DNA of 64,000 bases, taken from NCBI GenBank assembly GCA_003963405.1, contig RXIY01000071.1, positions 59,771 through 123,770 on the forward strand. The letters are read 5' to 3'. The DNA is from Hyphomicrobiales bacterium. GTDB lineage: Bacteria; Pseudomonadota; Alphaproteobacteria; Rhizobiales; Beijerinckiaceae. Each line of letters begins with the position of its first letter. Within the stretch, counting starts at the first letter, position 1. The notes under the pieces are model-generated. The model searched no databases and was not told the origin of the DNA. It was given only the letters and a program-made list of their open reading frames with translations. The translations under genes were made by a program, and so were the position numbers. Shown here piece by piece: positions 7,868-16,583 of this stretch.

Positions 7868-8686
7868 CTAGCCGGACAGCTCCGCAGCGCGTTTCCTGGC
7901 GGCGCCCACGGCGCGGGCCATGAGCGGCGCGAGCCCGTCATCCGCCATCAGCACGCCGAGCGCCGCGGCTGTCGTGCCGCCGGGCGAAGTCACGCGCTGG
8001 CGCAGCGTTTCGGCGCTGGTCTCAGGCTGACGATGAAGGAGCTCCCCCGCCCCCTCCACAGTGGCGCGCGCCAGCCGCTCGGCCAGCTCCTTCGGCAGGC
8101 CAGCCTCCACTCCCGCCGCAGCCAGACATTCGACCAGCAGAAAAACATAGGCGGGGCCGGAGCCGGACACCGCCGTCACGGCGTCGATCAGCGCCTCGCT
8201 GTCGACCCACTCCACCTGCCCCGCCGCGCGGAGCAGCGCATCGGCCAGAAGCCGCTGGGAATCCTTGGTCCCAGGGCTTGCGAAGGCGCCGGTCATGCCG
8301 CGCCCAATAGCGGCGGGCGTGTTCGGCATGGCGCGCACAACGGCCCCAGCCGCGGGCAAACGCGCCGCAATATCCTCGACGCGCTTTCCGGCGAGGATGG
8401 ACACGACGACAGACCTCTCTCCAACGAAGGGCGCGGCCGCCTCCGCCCCGGCCTCAAGCATTTGCGGCTTGACGGCAAGGATCACGGCGTCGCGCGCCCC
8501 GGCCCCGCCGGTCAGAGCAAATCCGTGCACGGCGCAGAGGTCGCGAAGGCGCTGTGAAGGATTGGGCTCGACGACGGCCACCCCTGTGCCGCGGGCGCCT
8601 TGGCTGGCCCAGCCCTCCAACATGGCGAGCCCCATGTTTCCGGCCCCGATCAGAGCAATCGAGGCGTTCTTCAACGCGTCGCTCAC
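7868..8686 (-). CDS. proC: Pyrroline-5-carboxylate reductase
   Basis: This enzyme catalyses the last step of proline synthesis, NAD(P)H-dependent reduction of pyrroline-5-carboxylate. The 272-residue protein has the Rossmann motif IALIGAGNMGLAMLEGW at its start, ILAVKPQ, VVRAMPNTPAAIGRGMTG, and the family signature around VTAVSGSGPAYVFLLVE with LRQRVTSPGGTTAAAL. Length and motif order are normal. Its start overlaps the stop of the upstream YbjN-like gene by 4 bases, so the two are co-translated. Confidence 0.95.
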   Translation of the reverse strand: MSDALKNASIALIGAGNMGLAMLEGWASQGARGTGVAVVEPNPSQRLRDLCAVHGFALTGGAGARDAVILAVKPQMLEAGAEAAAPFVGERSVVVSILAGKRVEDIAARLPAAGAVVRAMPNTPAAIGRGMTGAFASPGTKDSQRLLADALLRAAGQVEWVDSEALIDAVTAVSGSGPAYVFLLVECLAAAGVEAGLPKELAERLARATVEGAGELLHRQPETSAETLRQRVTSPGGTTAAALGVLMADDGLAPLMARAVGAARKRAAELSG

Positions 8687-9186
8687 GCCTCGCCTTTCGT
8701 TTCGAAATTTGCGGCGTCCAGCGCCTCGCGCGCGGATTTGCCGGCCCAGAGCACGAACTGAAATGCCTGATAATAACGTTCGCAGGAGGCGAGCGCGTTA
8801 TCGAGCAGGGCCGCGCACTGGGACGCGGAAGGCTGCGCGCCGCCGGAGAGGATCAGCCCATGTCGGTGCATCGCGACGCCTTCCTGCGGCCAGAAGTCGA
8901 AATGGCCGATCCACATTTGTTCGTTGATCGCATTGACGAGCGACAGGACTTCGGGACGGCGGCGCGCGGGCGCCTTGAGATCGAAGGCGCAGCTGACGTG
9001 AAGCGTCTCGAGTTGGGGAAGCCAGGTGAAGGCGACCTGATACTCGGTCCAGGCGCCGGTGACGGCGATCGAAATTTCGTCTTCGTCCTCGCGGTCGAAG
9101 CTCCAGTCGTTGGTGGCGGCCAGTTGCTCCACAACATCCACCGGATGCTCGGCGCGTTCCGTTTCTTTTTCTCTAGCGATCAGCAT
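8683..9186 (-). CDS. YbjN domain protein
   Basis: This encodes 167 residues with the YbjN pattern: a short alpha/beta domain with DWSFDREDEDEISIAVTGAW, then YQVAFTWLPQLETLHVSCAFDL and MWIGHFDFWPQEGVAMHRHGLIL. It has no signal peptide or membrane segment. YbjN proteins are thought to be type III secretion chaperone-like and act as regulators in enterobacteria, but in alphaproteobacteria the function is unknown. The partnership with proC, with overlapping stop and start codons, is conserved in many Hyphomicrobiales as far as I recall. Confidence 0.8.
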   Translation of the reverse strand: MLIAREKETERAEHPVDVVEQLAATNDWSFDREDEDEISIAVTGAWTEYQVAFTWLPQLETLHVSCAFDLKAPARRRPEVLSLVNAINEQMWIGHFDFWPQEGVAMHRHGLILSGGAQPSASQCAALLDNALASCERYYQAFQFVLWAGKSAREALDAANFETKGEA

Positions 9187-9534
9187 GAGCCAACCTTCAT
9201 CGGGGTGTCGGCAGGACGCGGCGACTGACGAACTGAGGGACGACGCTACAACGCGATCAACCGGTAACAGGCGCCTCCTTTCACGAAGATTCGCGCCAAC
9301 GAATCAATCACTCCCGCCAATATACTCCACCTGTTTCAGAAACGCGTGACGGCTCTTGGTGCGAAACACGCGTCGATCGGGCGCAGACTGGGGGATTCGC
9401 CCTGCCCCGTCCATGGGCCGGAAGCTTCATTCCACAGATAGACGCAGGCGCGGAGACAAAAACCTTTGGAGAAGTCGCCCTTTACTTCCATCCGGCGCCA
9501 GTTGGCTTCCCGGCGCCGGGCCATGACGCTGTGA
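9187..9534. other. 348-bp gap with no convincing gene
   Basis: This gap between the YbjN-like gene and the L,D-transpeptidase gene holds one 62-codon open frame on the minus strand (9336-9524). It has no ribosome binding site and no recognisable features, so I do not call it. The part next to 9187 should contain the promoter of the YbjN-proC pair, but I see no clear -35/-10 pair. Confidence 0.4.
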
Positions 9535-10065
9535 TCAGGGCCGCATCAGCACGGGCGAACCGACGCTCACGCGCTCATAAAGGTCGGCCACGTCCTCGTT
9601 CAGCATGCGGATGCAGCCATAGGACGCGGCCGTGCCGATCGAGGCGCGCATCCTGGAGGTGGTGCCATGGATCGCCACGTCGCCCCGATCGAGCGTCAAG
9701 GCCGCGACGCCCATCGGATTGCGCGGGGAGCCGCCGGGGATGAAATTCGGAAGCTCCGGGTGATCCGCCTTGACGACCGCAGGCGGAACCCAGTCGGGTT
9801 GAACATATTTGCCATCGACGGAAGTGTAGCCCGACCACTCCTTCCCACGCTTGGGCACGGCGACCGGATAGCTGATGGCGACGCCGGGGCTCACGACATA
9901 AAAGAGACGGCGCTGGCTGGCGCTGATGACGATCGTGCCGGGCTCGACCTCGGACGAGAAGGCGATCGTGTCGCGAGCCGAAGCGGATTGCGGGAGAGCC
10001 GCGAGGCCAAGCGTCGCCGCGGCGGCGAAAAGCGGGACCATGGCCCGGAAAAACGATTTACGCAT
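9535..10065 (-). CDS. L,D-transpeptidase (YkuD), periplasmic
   Basis: This 176-residue protein has a signal peptide (to about residue 30, ASA) and one YkuD domain. The catalytic motif is present: H133 in DVAIHGTTS and C151 in TAASYGCIRMLNEDVADLYERV, spaced as in active L,D-transpeptidases. These enzymes make 3-3 cross-links in peptidoglycan or attach outer membrane proteins to it; alphaproteobacteria often use several. IVISASQRRLFYVV and the PNFIPGGSPRNPMG loop are typical of the short ErfK/YbiS/YcfS/YnhG-like class. It is transcribed away from the methyltransferase gene at 10297, with about 230 bases of shared upstream region. Confidence 0.9.
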   Translation of the reverse strand: MRKSFFRAMVPLFAAAATLGLAALPQSASARDTIAFSSEVEPGTIVISASQRRLFYVVSPGVAISYPVAVPKRGKEWSGYTSVDGKYVQPDWVPPAVVKADHPELPNFIPGGSPRNPMGVAALTLDRGDVAIHGTTSRMRASIGTAASYGCIRMLNEDVADLYERVSVGSPVLMRP

Positions 10066-10296
10066 GGATACACACCTTGGGCTGAACGCAGGTACGGAAA
10101 GCTATTGGCGCATTTTAACCTTGGCCCTCAGACTGTCTAAGAGTTCCGCAACTTGCGGTTAGGGTTTAACCTTAAGACTTTCTGACCTGCGCGGAGGGGC
10201 GTCCTCCGTGAGTCCGTTATCTGAGTAGATGAAGCGCGCCGATCCGCGACGCCAAGGCGCTTGCCCGTTCGATCCTCGCGCGCAATAGACAAGGCC

Positions 10297-11166
10297 ATGA
10301 CGAACAAGCTTTCCGCTCCGCGCATCTTCGACCGAGACCTGCTGCACAGACGGCTACGTCGGGCGATTGCGCGCGGCGCCCCGGATTTCCTTCTGGCGCG
10401 TGCAGCCGACGACCTGCTCGACAGGCTTCTGACTGTCAAACGCGACTTCCCGCGTTCGCTCGACCTCGGCGCGCCGGGGGAACATTTCTCGGCGGCGATC
10501 GTCGCGAGCGGGCGCGCGGCTCCGCTTCGCGCGAGCCGTTATGGCGGGGCGGCGGTCGTTGACGAGGAGACCCTGCCCTTCGCGCCGGCCTCCTTCGACC
10601 TTGTCGTCTGCGGCATGGCGCTGCAATGGGTAAACGACCTGCCGGGCGTCCTCGCTCAGGTGCGCCGCGTCCTCGCGCCCGACGGACTGTTTCTGGCCTG
10701 CCTCCCCGGCGGGACGAGCTTGGTGGAGCTGCGCGTCGCGCTGGCGCAGGCCGAGGAAGAGATAACGGGCGGCGCCAGTCCACGCGTCTCACCCTTTGTC
10801 GACGTGCGGGACATGGGCGGGCTCCTGCAACGGGCGGGCTTCGCTCTGCCCGTCGCGGATGTGGACAGCTTCACTCTCCGCTACGACTCGGCGCTCGCGC
10901 TGATGGCCGATCTGCGCGCCATGGGCGCGGCCAATGTTCTCGTGAAGCGCGCATCTCGGCCGCTCCGCCGGGACGTGCTGGCGCGCGCCGCGCAGATTTA
11001 CGCCGAGCGTTTTTCCGACGCCGACGGGCGCGTGCGGGCCAGCTTCGAGATCGTCTGGATTTCCGGCTGGGCGCCGCATGAAAGCCAGCAGAAACCCGCC
11101 AGACCCGGCTCGGCGACCGTGCGGCTGGAGGATGCAATGAAGTCGGCGCGCCGCACGTCGGATTGA
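10297..11166 (+). CDS. SAM-dependent methyltransferase, NDUFAF5/BioC-like
   Basis: This encodes 289 residues from ATG 10297 (an upstream in-frame ATG at 10261 lies in a region without family similarity). It opens with RIFDRDLLHRRLRRA, a common start of the alphaproteobacterial relatives of NDUFAF5. A Class I methyltransferase fold follows with SLDLGAPGEHFSAAI as the SAM loop, then LPFAPASFDLVVCGMALQWVNDLPG and VRRVLAPDGLFLACLPGG. It ends HESQQKPARPGSATVRLEDAM, which is also characteristic. In mitochondria NDUFAF5 hydroxylates an arginine in complex I; the bacterial substrate is not established, so I leave the function open. BioC is the main alternative. Confidence 0.8.
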   Translation: MTNKLSAPRIFDRDLLHRRLRRAIARGAPDFLLARAADDLLDRLLTVKRDFPRSLDLGAPGEHFSAAIVASGRAAPLRASRYGGAAVVDEETLPFAPASFDLVVCGMALQWVNDLPGVLAQVRRVLAPDGLFLACLPGGTSLVELRVALAQAEEEITGGASPRVSPFVDVRDMGGLLQRAGFALPVADVDSFTLRYDSALALMADLRAMGAANVLVKRASRPLRRDVLARAAQIYAERFSDADGRVRASFEIVWISGWAPHESQQKPARPGSATVRLEDAMKSARRTSD

Positions 11167-11398
11167 AGCTACGTATTTCTCCCAAGGCATCTATTGAAAA
11201 AATAATAAAAAATAAGTTTTCATCATCATTGTTTTTAATCTCCGCCCAGCTATATTAAAGAAATCGGGTTTCGGCCGGACGATCTTACTTTCTCTCACGC
11301 CCTTGGCGCGTCGGCTTGTGTCTTCCTCTCCAGAACTTCGATCTATCGCGCGGCGACGATCTCGCAGCCGCACAACCGTTCCTGGAAAGGACACCCCA

Positions 11399-11611
11399 AT
11401 GCAAACAGGCACCGTAAAGTGGTTCAACGCCAACAAGGGCTTCGGATTCATTCAGCCGGAAGCCGGCGGTCCCGACGTCTTCGTTCATGTCAGCGCGATC
11501 GAGCGCGCCGGCATTCCTTCCCTCATCGAGGGCCAGAAGGTCGGCTACGAGCTCTTCGTCGACAAGCGCAGCGGCAAGTTTTCCGCCGACATGTTGCAAC
11601 TGCAAGGTTAG
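11399..11611 (+). CDS. Cold-shock protein (CspA family)
   Basis: This 70-residue single-domain protein has both RNA-binding motifs, KGFGFI and VFVHVSAI, and starts [19 protein letters not shown]. It binds single-stranded nucleic acid and acts as an RNA chaperone. The start ATG 11399 follows ggaaagga. The 232 bases upstream (11167-11398) form an AT-rich, then C/T-rich leader (an A/T block at 11190-11240), which fits the long untranslated leaders often seen before csp genes; I cannot identify a defined thermosensor. Three small genes follow on the same strand. Confidence 0.93.
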   Translation: MQTGTVKWFNANKGFGFIQPEAGGPDVFVHVSAIERAGIPSLIEGQKVGYELFVDKRSGKFSADMLQLQG

Positions 11612-11705
11612 GCCGTCGCGTCTGAAGGCTGTCCCTGAAAAGGGAAAGGGAGCGGCGGCGATACTGCCGCTTCCGGACGTCTCCGACAGAAATGGGACGA
11701 CGGAT

Positions 11706-11846
11706 ATGGCCAAAGGTCAGCGCCGCAGCAACCGCGAAGCGAAGAAACCAAAAAAAGAGAAGCCGGCGGTCGCCCCCGCGTCCGGCGCGGCGGCCCCTTG
11801 GTCGACGATCGAAAGAATCAAGTCCCAGGACCGCGCCAAGAAGTGA
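11706..11846 (+). CDS. Small basic conserved protein, 46 residues
   Basis: This short gene encodes MAKGQRRSNREAKKPKKEK followed by an Ala/Pro linker and WSTIERIKSQDRAKK. It is strongly basic, probably disordered and cytosolic. Small proteins of this type occur beside cold-shock genes in rhizobia, from memory, and no function has been assigned. The cold-shock gene ends 94 bases upstream and an inverted repeat (agcggc/gccgct near 11650-11672) lies between them, so it may have a partly separate transcript. Confidence 0.65.
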   Translation: MAKGQRRSNREAKKPKKEKPAVAPASGAAAPWSTIERIKSQDRAKK

Positions 11847-11880
11847 CGATCGGGGCTTACAGTCTGAAAAGAGGCGGCCA

Positions 11881-12126
11881 ATGACGACGGACAGCATCAA
11901 CGCGCGGGAGCGGCATCGGCGGGCGAGACCCGTCGCGACGCCCACGCATAAATTCCAGGTTGGCGTCATCGTCGCCTATCGCCCCAACCCCTCGGGGGAG
12001 CGTGGCCACTTTCGGGTGACGCGCCAGCTGCCGGACGGCGGACAGGGCCTTCAGTACCGCATCCGCTCGGAACGTGACGGTCAGGAGCGTGTCGTCGTGG
12101 AAGCCGCCCTGGAACGGGCTGGCTGA
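11881..12126 (+). CDS. Conserved hypothetical protein, 81 residues
   Basis: The start ATG 11881 follows gaggcggcca. The product is basic at the N-terminus (ARERHRRARP) and then shows a compact, probably beta-rich part (KFQVGVIVAYRPNPSGERGHFRVTRQLPDGGQGLQYRIRSERDGQERVV). No signal peptide or membrane segment is visible. Alphaproteobacterial genomes carry similar short proteins of unknown role. It lies 35 bases after the previous small gene and 18 before the next, which suggests one operon. Confidence 0.65.
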   Translation: MTTDSINARERHRRARPVATPTHKFQVGVIVAYRPNPSGERGHFRVTRQLPDGGQGLQYRIRSERDGQERVVVEAALERAG

Positions 12127-12144
12127 TTTACCCGGGAGGCCGTG

Positions 12145-12393
12145 ATGGAGATGAGCGCTTATTTCGAGCAGGCCTCGCTCTATTACGCCAAGAGCCCCCA
12201 TAGGCGGCGGAAGGCCCTCGTCTTCCGGCGATTCGAACAGGCCGCGGAGGCCATACGTTTCGCCGTCGAAGAGCTGGCGCCGGAAATTCTGAAGGGCTCG
12301 ACGCTCGAAATCAACGACACGCATTACTTCGGGGATCAGATCCGCCCGCTTTACGACGACGGCGCGTTCCCCCTGCGCCGGCGGGGCAAATAA
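12145..12393 (+). CDS. Conserved hypothetical protein, 82 residues
   Basis: I take ATG 12145 as start because gggagg ends five bases before it; a GTG three bases earlier is too close. The product (MEMSAYFEQASLYYAKSPHRR and on) has a helical body with EQAAEAIRFAVEELAPEIL and ends GDQIRPLYDDGAFPLRRRGK. It is soluble and of unknown function. It closes the run of small genes that begins with the cold-shock gene. Confidence 0.65.
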   Translation: MEMSAYFEQASLYYAKSPHRRRKALVFRRFEQAAEAIRFAVEELAPEILKGSTLEINDTHYFGDQIRPLYDDGAFPLRRRGK

Positions 12394-12396
12394 ACT

Positions 12397-12753
12397 CTAT
12401 CTGAAGATTTCGATCCGGATCTCTCGCGTCTCCGCTGATGCTGGCTCCCAGGGGCGTTGATAGACGAAACGAATCGACGCCTGTCCCAACTTCTGGGCGC
12501 GGATAGACCAGACATGAACGCCCGGCGCGCCGGGGAGTGGTTTGCCCGGCGTGTGCCCGCGGTCCGCGATGCCGATGAGATCGAGCCCCTTGCTTGCGCC
12601 CTCGTCGATGCGCCATGAGTATCCGGTCGACGGAGTCTCCGGGAGCCGAACGGACGCGCTGGCGCCGAGTTTCAGTCGCAGCGCATCTTGCGCTGTCGCG
12701 TGCGAGCCGAGCAGAACGGCCAGAACGATAGCCCCCCTCAGCATGAAGCCCAT
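12397..12753 (-). CDS. Chagasin-family (I42) peptidase inhibitor, secreted
   Basis: This 118-residue protein has a signal peptide (LRGAIVLAVLLGSHATAQ) and one chagasin-like domain. All three loops used by the family against papain-like cysteine proteases can be recognised: TPSTGYSW (usually NPTTGY), GAPGVHVWSI (GxxGxxxW) and YQRPWEP (RPW). The start at ATG 12753 follows ggagag closely; ATG 12744 is the alternative. The 5' end overlaps the 3' end of the upstream glycosyltransferase gene by 16 bases. Target proteases are unknown; protection from host or predator cysteine proteases is a family-level idea only. Confidence 0.8.
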   Translation of the reverse strand: MGFMLRGAIVLAVLLGSHATAQDALRLKLGASASVRLPETPSTGYSWRIDEGASKGLDLIGIADRGHTPGKPLPGAPGVHVWSIRAQKLGQASIRFVYQRPWEPASAETREIRIEIFR

Positions 12754-14093
12754 TCTCTCCCGGCGCCTTGACCGACCAGCGCCGCGATCCGCACCGCCGC
12801 TACGCCAGCGCCGTCCTCTCTCCTGACGAGGCCCGCCACTTTCTCCGCCTGCGCCGCGCAATCTTGGTCGAGGCGGGAGAGCGCCCGCCACAGCGCGTCA
12901 GCGGTCGCGGTCTTGCCGTCGACCACCTGCGCCACGCCGAGCCGCGCGAGCCGCTCCGCGTTGTCGAACTGATCGCCAAGGAAGGGCGTGACGACCTGCG
13001 GCCGGCCGGCGCGAAGCGCCTGCCCGACTGTGCCAATCCCCCCGTGGTGCACAATCGCCGCCGCGCGCGGGAAGATTTGCGAATGCGGTATGTAGGCGGC
13101 GGCGAAAACCCCGTCCGGCAGGTCGTCGCCGATCTCGTCGACCTCGTCCGCATGGGCGAGCAGGACGGCGCGCCGACCAAGCCGCTCGGCGACGCGGGCG
13201 CAGTCGCGATAGTAATCCTTCCGGGCCAAAGTGACGAAGCTGCCGAGCGTAAAAACGACAGGCGCCTCTCCGCCGTCCAGGAACGCCTCAAGCTCCGCGG
13301 CGAGCGCGCCGCCGTCGAGATAGCGGTCGTGGAACGTATGCCCGGCGATGAGCGTCCGGGAGCCGTGATCGGGCTGCGACGGGGCCAGCGCCGGGCTGAA
13401 CAGGCCGATGACGGCGGTCGAGGATTTAGAGCCCAGCAGCAGGTCCAGCCCGTAACGCGGCCGCAGTCCCAGCTCGCGGCGCAGCCGACGCAGCGGCTCG
13501 GCCCAAAGGCCCACGGCCTGCGCCAGCGACCACAAGAGAAGCCGGTTGTAGGCGATCTCGATCGGCCAGACCGGCGCGCGGCGCAGCGGAACTCGTGAAG
13601 CGAGCGGCGGATCGAAGGCCGAATAGAGCATTAACGGCGAGAGCAGCACGGTCACGAGCGGCAGGCCCTTCGTCTCGGCCACGAGGCGCGCCGCGAAGGC
13701 GAGGCTGTGCGAAACCACGACTTCCGCCCCCTCGGCGGCGGCCAGAAGGTCGTCGTAGCTCTCGCGAAGATGCGGAAAGATGAGCGTATCAAAGAGAAAC
13801 TTGTCATCTTCCGCCATCTTGCGGGCGATTTCGCCGAGGTCCATGCCGAGCCGCGCCATGAGATCCTCGGCATCCGGCCGGATGGGCGCGAAGCCGAGCC
13901 CCTCGCCGCGAATATGGTCCGCATAGACGGCGCTCGTCGCGATCACGGGCGCGAAGCCTTCCCGCGCCAGCGCCTGGCCCAGCGCAACGAAAGGATGGAT
14001 GTCGCCAAGCGACCCGAAGGTCGCTATGAGGATTTTGCGCGCGGACAGTTTCGCCTGGTCCTTGCTCTGGATAAAATGGGCGGAAATGCGCAT
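12738..14093 (-). CDS. UGT-type (GT1) glycosyltransferase
   Basis: This encodes 451 residues from ATG 14093; a TTG at 14135 is possible but has no support. It has the GT-B pattern of the MGT/sterol-glucosyltransferase family. The N-terminal domain begins KILIATFGSLGDIHPFVALGQAL. The C-terminal nucleotide-sugar domain contains PVVFTLGSFV and the signature AAAIVHHGGIGTVGQALRAGRPQVVTPFLGDQFDNAERL. Such enzymes transfer a sugar to a lipid, sterol or small molecule; here the acceptor is unknown. It is divergent from rlmN, whose start lies only about 70 bases away, and co-directional with the chagasin-like gene. Confidence 0.88.
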   Translation of the reverse strand: MRISAHFIQSKDQAKLSARKILIATFGSLGDIHPFVALGQALAREGFAPVIATSAVYADHIRGEGLGFAPIRPDAEDLMARLGMDLGEIARKMAEDDKFLFDTLIFPHLRESYDDLLAAAEGAEVVVSHSLAFAARLVAETKGLPLVTVLLSPLMLYSAFDPPLASRVPLRRAPVWPIEIAYNRLLLWSLAQAVGLWAEPLRRLRRELGLRPRYGLDLLLGSKSSTAVIGLFSPALAPSQPDHGSRTLIAGHTFHDRYLDGGALAAELEAFLDGGEAPVVFTLGSFVTLARKDYYRDCARVAERLGRRAVLLAHADEVDEIGDDLPDGVFAAAYIPHSQIFPRAAAIVHHGGIGTVGQALRAGRPQVVTPFLGDQFDNAERLARLGVAQVVDGKTATADALWRALSRLDQDCAAQAEKVAGLVRREDGAGVAAVRIAALVGQGAGREWASC

Positions 14094-14163
14094 CTCTTGG
14101 GCGCGGGCTCGCCCGGCCGCCAGCGCCAGACCCAATTAGAGCGCCAAGCTCCAGGGATCGAAT

Positions 14164-15339
14164 ATGACTTTGTCACACACCGCCGCCGCCGACAAACCAT
14201 CGCTCGCCGGCATGACGCGCTCCGGCATGGCGGACTCCTTGCGCGCGCTCGGCCTGCCGGAACGCGAGATCCGAATGCGCGCGGCGCAGCTTTGGCACTG
14301 GGTCTATTTCCGCGGTGCGCGCGGATTCGAGGAAATGCTCAATATTTCCAAGGCGTTGCGCGCGACGCTCGACGACGCCTTCGAACTTCGCCTGCCGGAG
14401 ATCGTCGAGGAGCAGATTTCCGTCGACGGCACCCGCAAATGGCTCTTGCGCCTCGCCCCCGTCGACGCCCTCGACAAGGGCGCGGAAGTCGAGTGCGTCT
14501 ACATTCCCGAAAGCGACCGCGGCACGCTCTGCGTCTCCTCACAGGTCGGCTGCACGCTCAACTGCAGCTTCTGCCACACCGGGACGCAGAAGCTCGTGCG
14601 CAATCTGACGACGGCGGAAATCGTCGGCCAGCTTCTCGTGGCGCGGCAGCGGCTCGGCGACTTTCCCGACCGCGAGCGGCCAACCGACGGCCTCGTCCCC
14701 TCGGGGGAAGGCGTGCGCGCCGTCTCCAACATCGTCTTCATGGGCATGGGCGAACCGCTCTACAATATCGAGAACGTCATGGCGGCCGTCGATATCATGG
14801 CCGATGGCGACGGGCTCTCCCTCTCCAAGCGGCGCATCACGGTCTCGACATCGGGCGTCGTGCCGCAGATCGAGCGGCTCGGCGCGGATTGCGGGCCGGC
14901 GCTGGCCATCTCGCTCCACGCCGTGCGCGACGATCTGCGCGACGTGCTCGTGCCGTTGAACAAGAAATATCCAATCAAGGAACTGTTGCAGGCCTGCCGC
15001 GACTATCCCGGCGCCAGCAACGCCCGCCGCATCACCTTCGAATATGTGATGCTCAAGGGCGTCAACGACAGCCCGGCCGAGGCGCGCGAACTGGTGCGGC
15101 TGCTCAAGGGCGTGCCGGCGAAGATCAATCTCATTCCCTTCAACCCTTGGCCCGGCGCGCCTTACGAGTGCTCGGACTGGGAGACGATCGAACGCTTCTC
15201 CGATATCGTCTTCAACGCGGGCTACGCGAGCCCCGTGCGCACGCCGCGCGGCCGCGACATTCTCGCCGCCTGCGGCCAGCTGAAAAGCGAGACGGAGAAA
15301 CTGCGGGCTCGGGCGCGCCTCGCCGCGGAAAGCGCGTAA
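14164..15339 (+). CDS. rlmN: 23S rRNA/tRNA adenine C2-methyltransferase (radical SAM)
   Basis: RlmN methylates A2503 of 23S rRNA and A37 of some tRNAs. This 391-residue protein carries the radical-SAM cluster cysteines C130, C134 and C137 in [11 protein letters not shown], the SAM-binding [39 protein letters not shown], and near the end [17 protein letters not shown] and the catalytic-region sequence [11 protein letters not shown] with its conserved Cys. Length is typical of the alphaproteobacterial form. It is a single gene, divergent from the glycosyltransferase. Confidence 0.96.
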   Translation: MTLSHTAAADKPSLAGMTRSGMADSLRALGLPEREIRMRAAQLWHWVYFRGARGFEEMLNISKALRATLDDAFELRLPEIVEEQISVDGTRKWLLRLAPVDALDKGAEVECVYIPESDRGTLCVSSQVGCTLNCSFCHTGTQKLVRNLTTAEIVGQLLVARQRLGDFPDRERPTDGLVPSGEGVRAVSNIVFMGMGEPLYNIENVMAAVDIMADGDGLSLSKRRITVSTSGVVPQIERLGADCGPALAISLHAVRDDLRDVLVPLNKKYPIKELLQACRDYPGASNARRITFEYVMLKGVNDSPAEARELVRLLKGVPAKINLIPFNPWPGAPYECSDWETIERFSDIVFNAGYASPVRTPRGRDILAACGQLKSETEKLRARARLAAESA

Positions 15340-15454
15340 CGCCTACGGCTCGGCGCAGGGCGTGCGGACCGCCTTGCGCATGGGGTCTTTGCGGCGGCTT
15401 CGGCCCGCGCCCTATATTCCTCGCAGGACAACAGGGACGCAGGGCGGCACCTCA

Positions 15455-16087
15455 ATGGCGCATCTCGCGCTCGTCGGCGACTCCATCTTCGACAACGCGG
15501 CCTATACGGTAGGCGGACCGGCTATCATCAAGCAGGTGAGGAAGCATATTCCGATTGGCTGGCGGGCCACGCTCGGGGCTGTCGATGGCGCCCGGATCGA
15601 CGAGGTCGCCCCGCAACTCGCGAAACTCCCGGCCGATGTGGACAAGCTTGTCGTCAGCGTGGGCGGCAATGACGTGCTCGAGCTTGCTCCGCTGCTCGAC
15701 GCGCCGGTGACCAAGAGTGCGCAGGCCGTCGCGATGATCGGCGACGCCGCGCGCGCGTTCGAGGCGGCCTATCGCGCCATGCTCGAGGGCTGTCTGCACA
15801 TCGACAGGCACTCGGCAATCTGCACGATCTATTGGGGGAATTTCCCTGACCAGACATTCCAGCATATCGCCAGAACGGCGCTCGCGCCTTTCAACGACGC
15901 CATTATCCGAATCGGCGTCGAGCATGGCCTCACCATCATCGATCTGCGCCTTGTCGTGAACGCGCCCGCGGATTACGCCAATCCTATCGAGCCCTCGTCG
16001 GCCGGGGGCGAGAAGATCGCAAAGGCCATCATCCGTGCGGCCACGGGCGATGGCGGTTGGGAGCGCAGCGCGCGGATCATCGGCTAG
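15455..16087 (+). CDS. SGNH/GDSL-type hydrolase
   Basis: This encodes 210 residues from ATG 15455. Block I is LALVGDSIFDNAAY with the nucleophile Ser in GDS, and block III is VVSVGGNDVLELAPLL. The block V Asp/His pair is not obvious near the C-terminus, where IEPSSAGGEKIAKAI occupies the expected place; the usual DxxH is replaced by ExxSAGG, so catalysis by the classical triad is uncertain. There is no signal peptide. The gene overlaps the 3' end of the convergent dsbB gene by 4 bases. Confidence 0.75.
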   Translation: MAHLALVGDSIFDNAAYTVGGPAIIKQVRKHIPIGWRATLGAVDGARIDEVAPQLAKLPADVDKLVVSVGGNDVLELAPLLDAPVTKSAQAVAMIGDAARAFEAAYRAMLEGCLHIDRHSAICTIYWGNFPDQTFQHIARTALAPFNDAIIRIGVEHGLTIIDLRLVVNAPADYANPIEPSSAGGEKIAKAIIRAATGDGGWERSARIIG

Positions 16088-16581
16088 CGGGATCGGGCGC
16101 CCATGGCGGCGAGCGCCCCGAGCGCCCCCGTGATCAGCACGTTCCAGTTCGCAAGCGTGAGGCCCAGCACGAAAAGCGTGGGTTCGTCGCAACGCACGAC
16201 CTTGACGGTCTTGAGCTGCTTCATGAAGTCGTCCATCGAGCCGGCCGCGCTCAGCGCGCCGGAGCAATCCGAAGGACCGGCAAAGATCTTCCACTCGACG
16301 CCCGAATGATAGATCGAGAGGCCGGCGTCCGCGACAAATAGCGCCGCCATCAGCAGAAATGCCCCGCGGGCGAGGCCCGCCCTGCCCGTCTGCGCGGCGA
16401 AGGCGGCGAGCGGCGCCAGCGCGAAGGCGACGTAATAGGGAATGCGCTCCTTGTAGCAGAGCTCGCAGGGCAGATAGCCGAGCGCCTCATAGGCCCAGGC
16501 GCCGCCGATCGTCGCGGCGGACAGGGCGAAGATGAACGTCGCGATAAGGCGCGGGCTCATGTCCGCAAGGAGAGCCTTCAC
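16084..16581 (-). CDS. dsbB: Disulfide bond formation protein B
   Basis: This 165-residue inner membrane protein reoxidises DsbA and passes electrons to quinone. It has four predicted membrane helices and the two cysteine pairs: C39 and C42 in LPCELCYKERIPYY, and C106 with C131 in the second periplasmic loop (SDCSG, VRCDEP). The start is GTG 16581, directly after the stop of the upstream DedA gene; ATG 16560 is an alternative. The pairing with a DedA gene suggests an envelope-maintenance operon. Confidence 0.9.
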   Translation of the reverse strand: MKALLADMSPRLIATFIFALSAATIGGAWAYEALGYLPCELCYKERIPYYVAFALAPLAAFAAQTGRAGLARGAFLLMAALFVADAGLSIYHSGVEWKIFAGPSDCSGALSAAGSMDDFMKQLKTVKVVRCDEPTLFVLGLTLANWNVLITGALGALAAMGARSR

Positions 16582-16583
16582 GA

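Noticed and set aside
9336..9524. 62-codon frame between the YbjN-like and the L,D-transpeptidase genes
   Set aside because: No ribosome binding site, no signal or domain, and it is in a GC-rich gap where such frames occur by chance.
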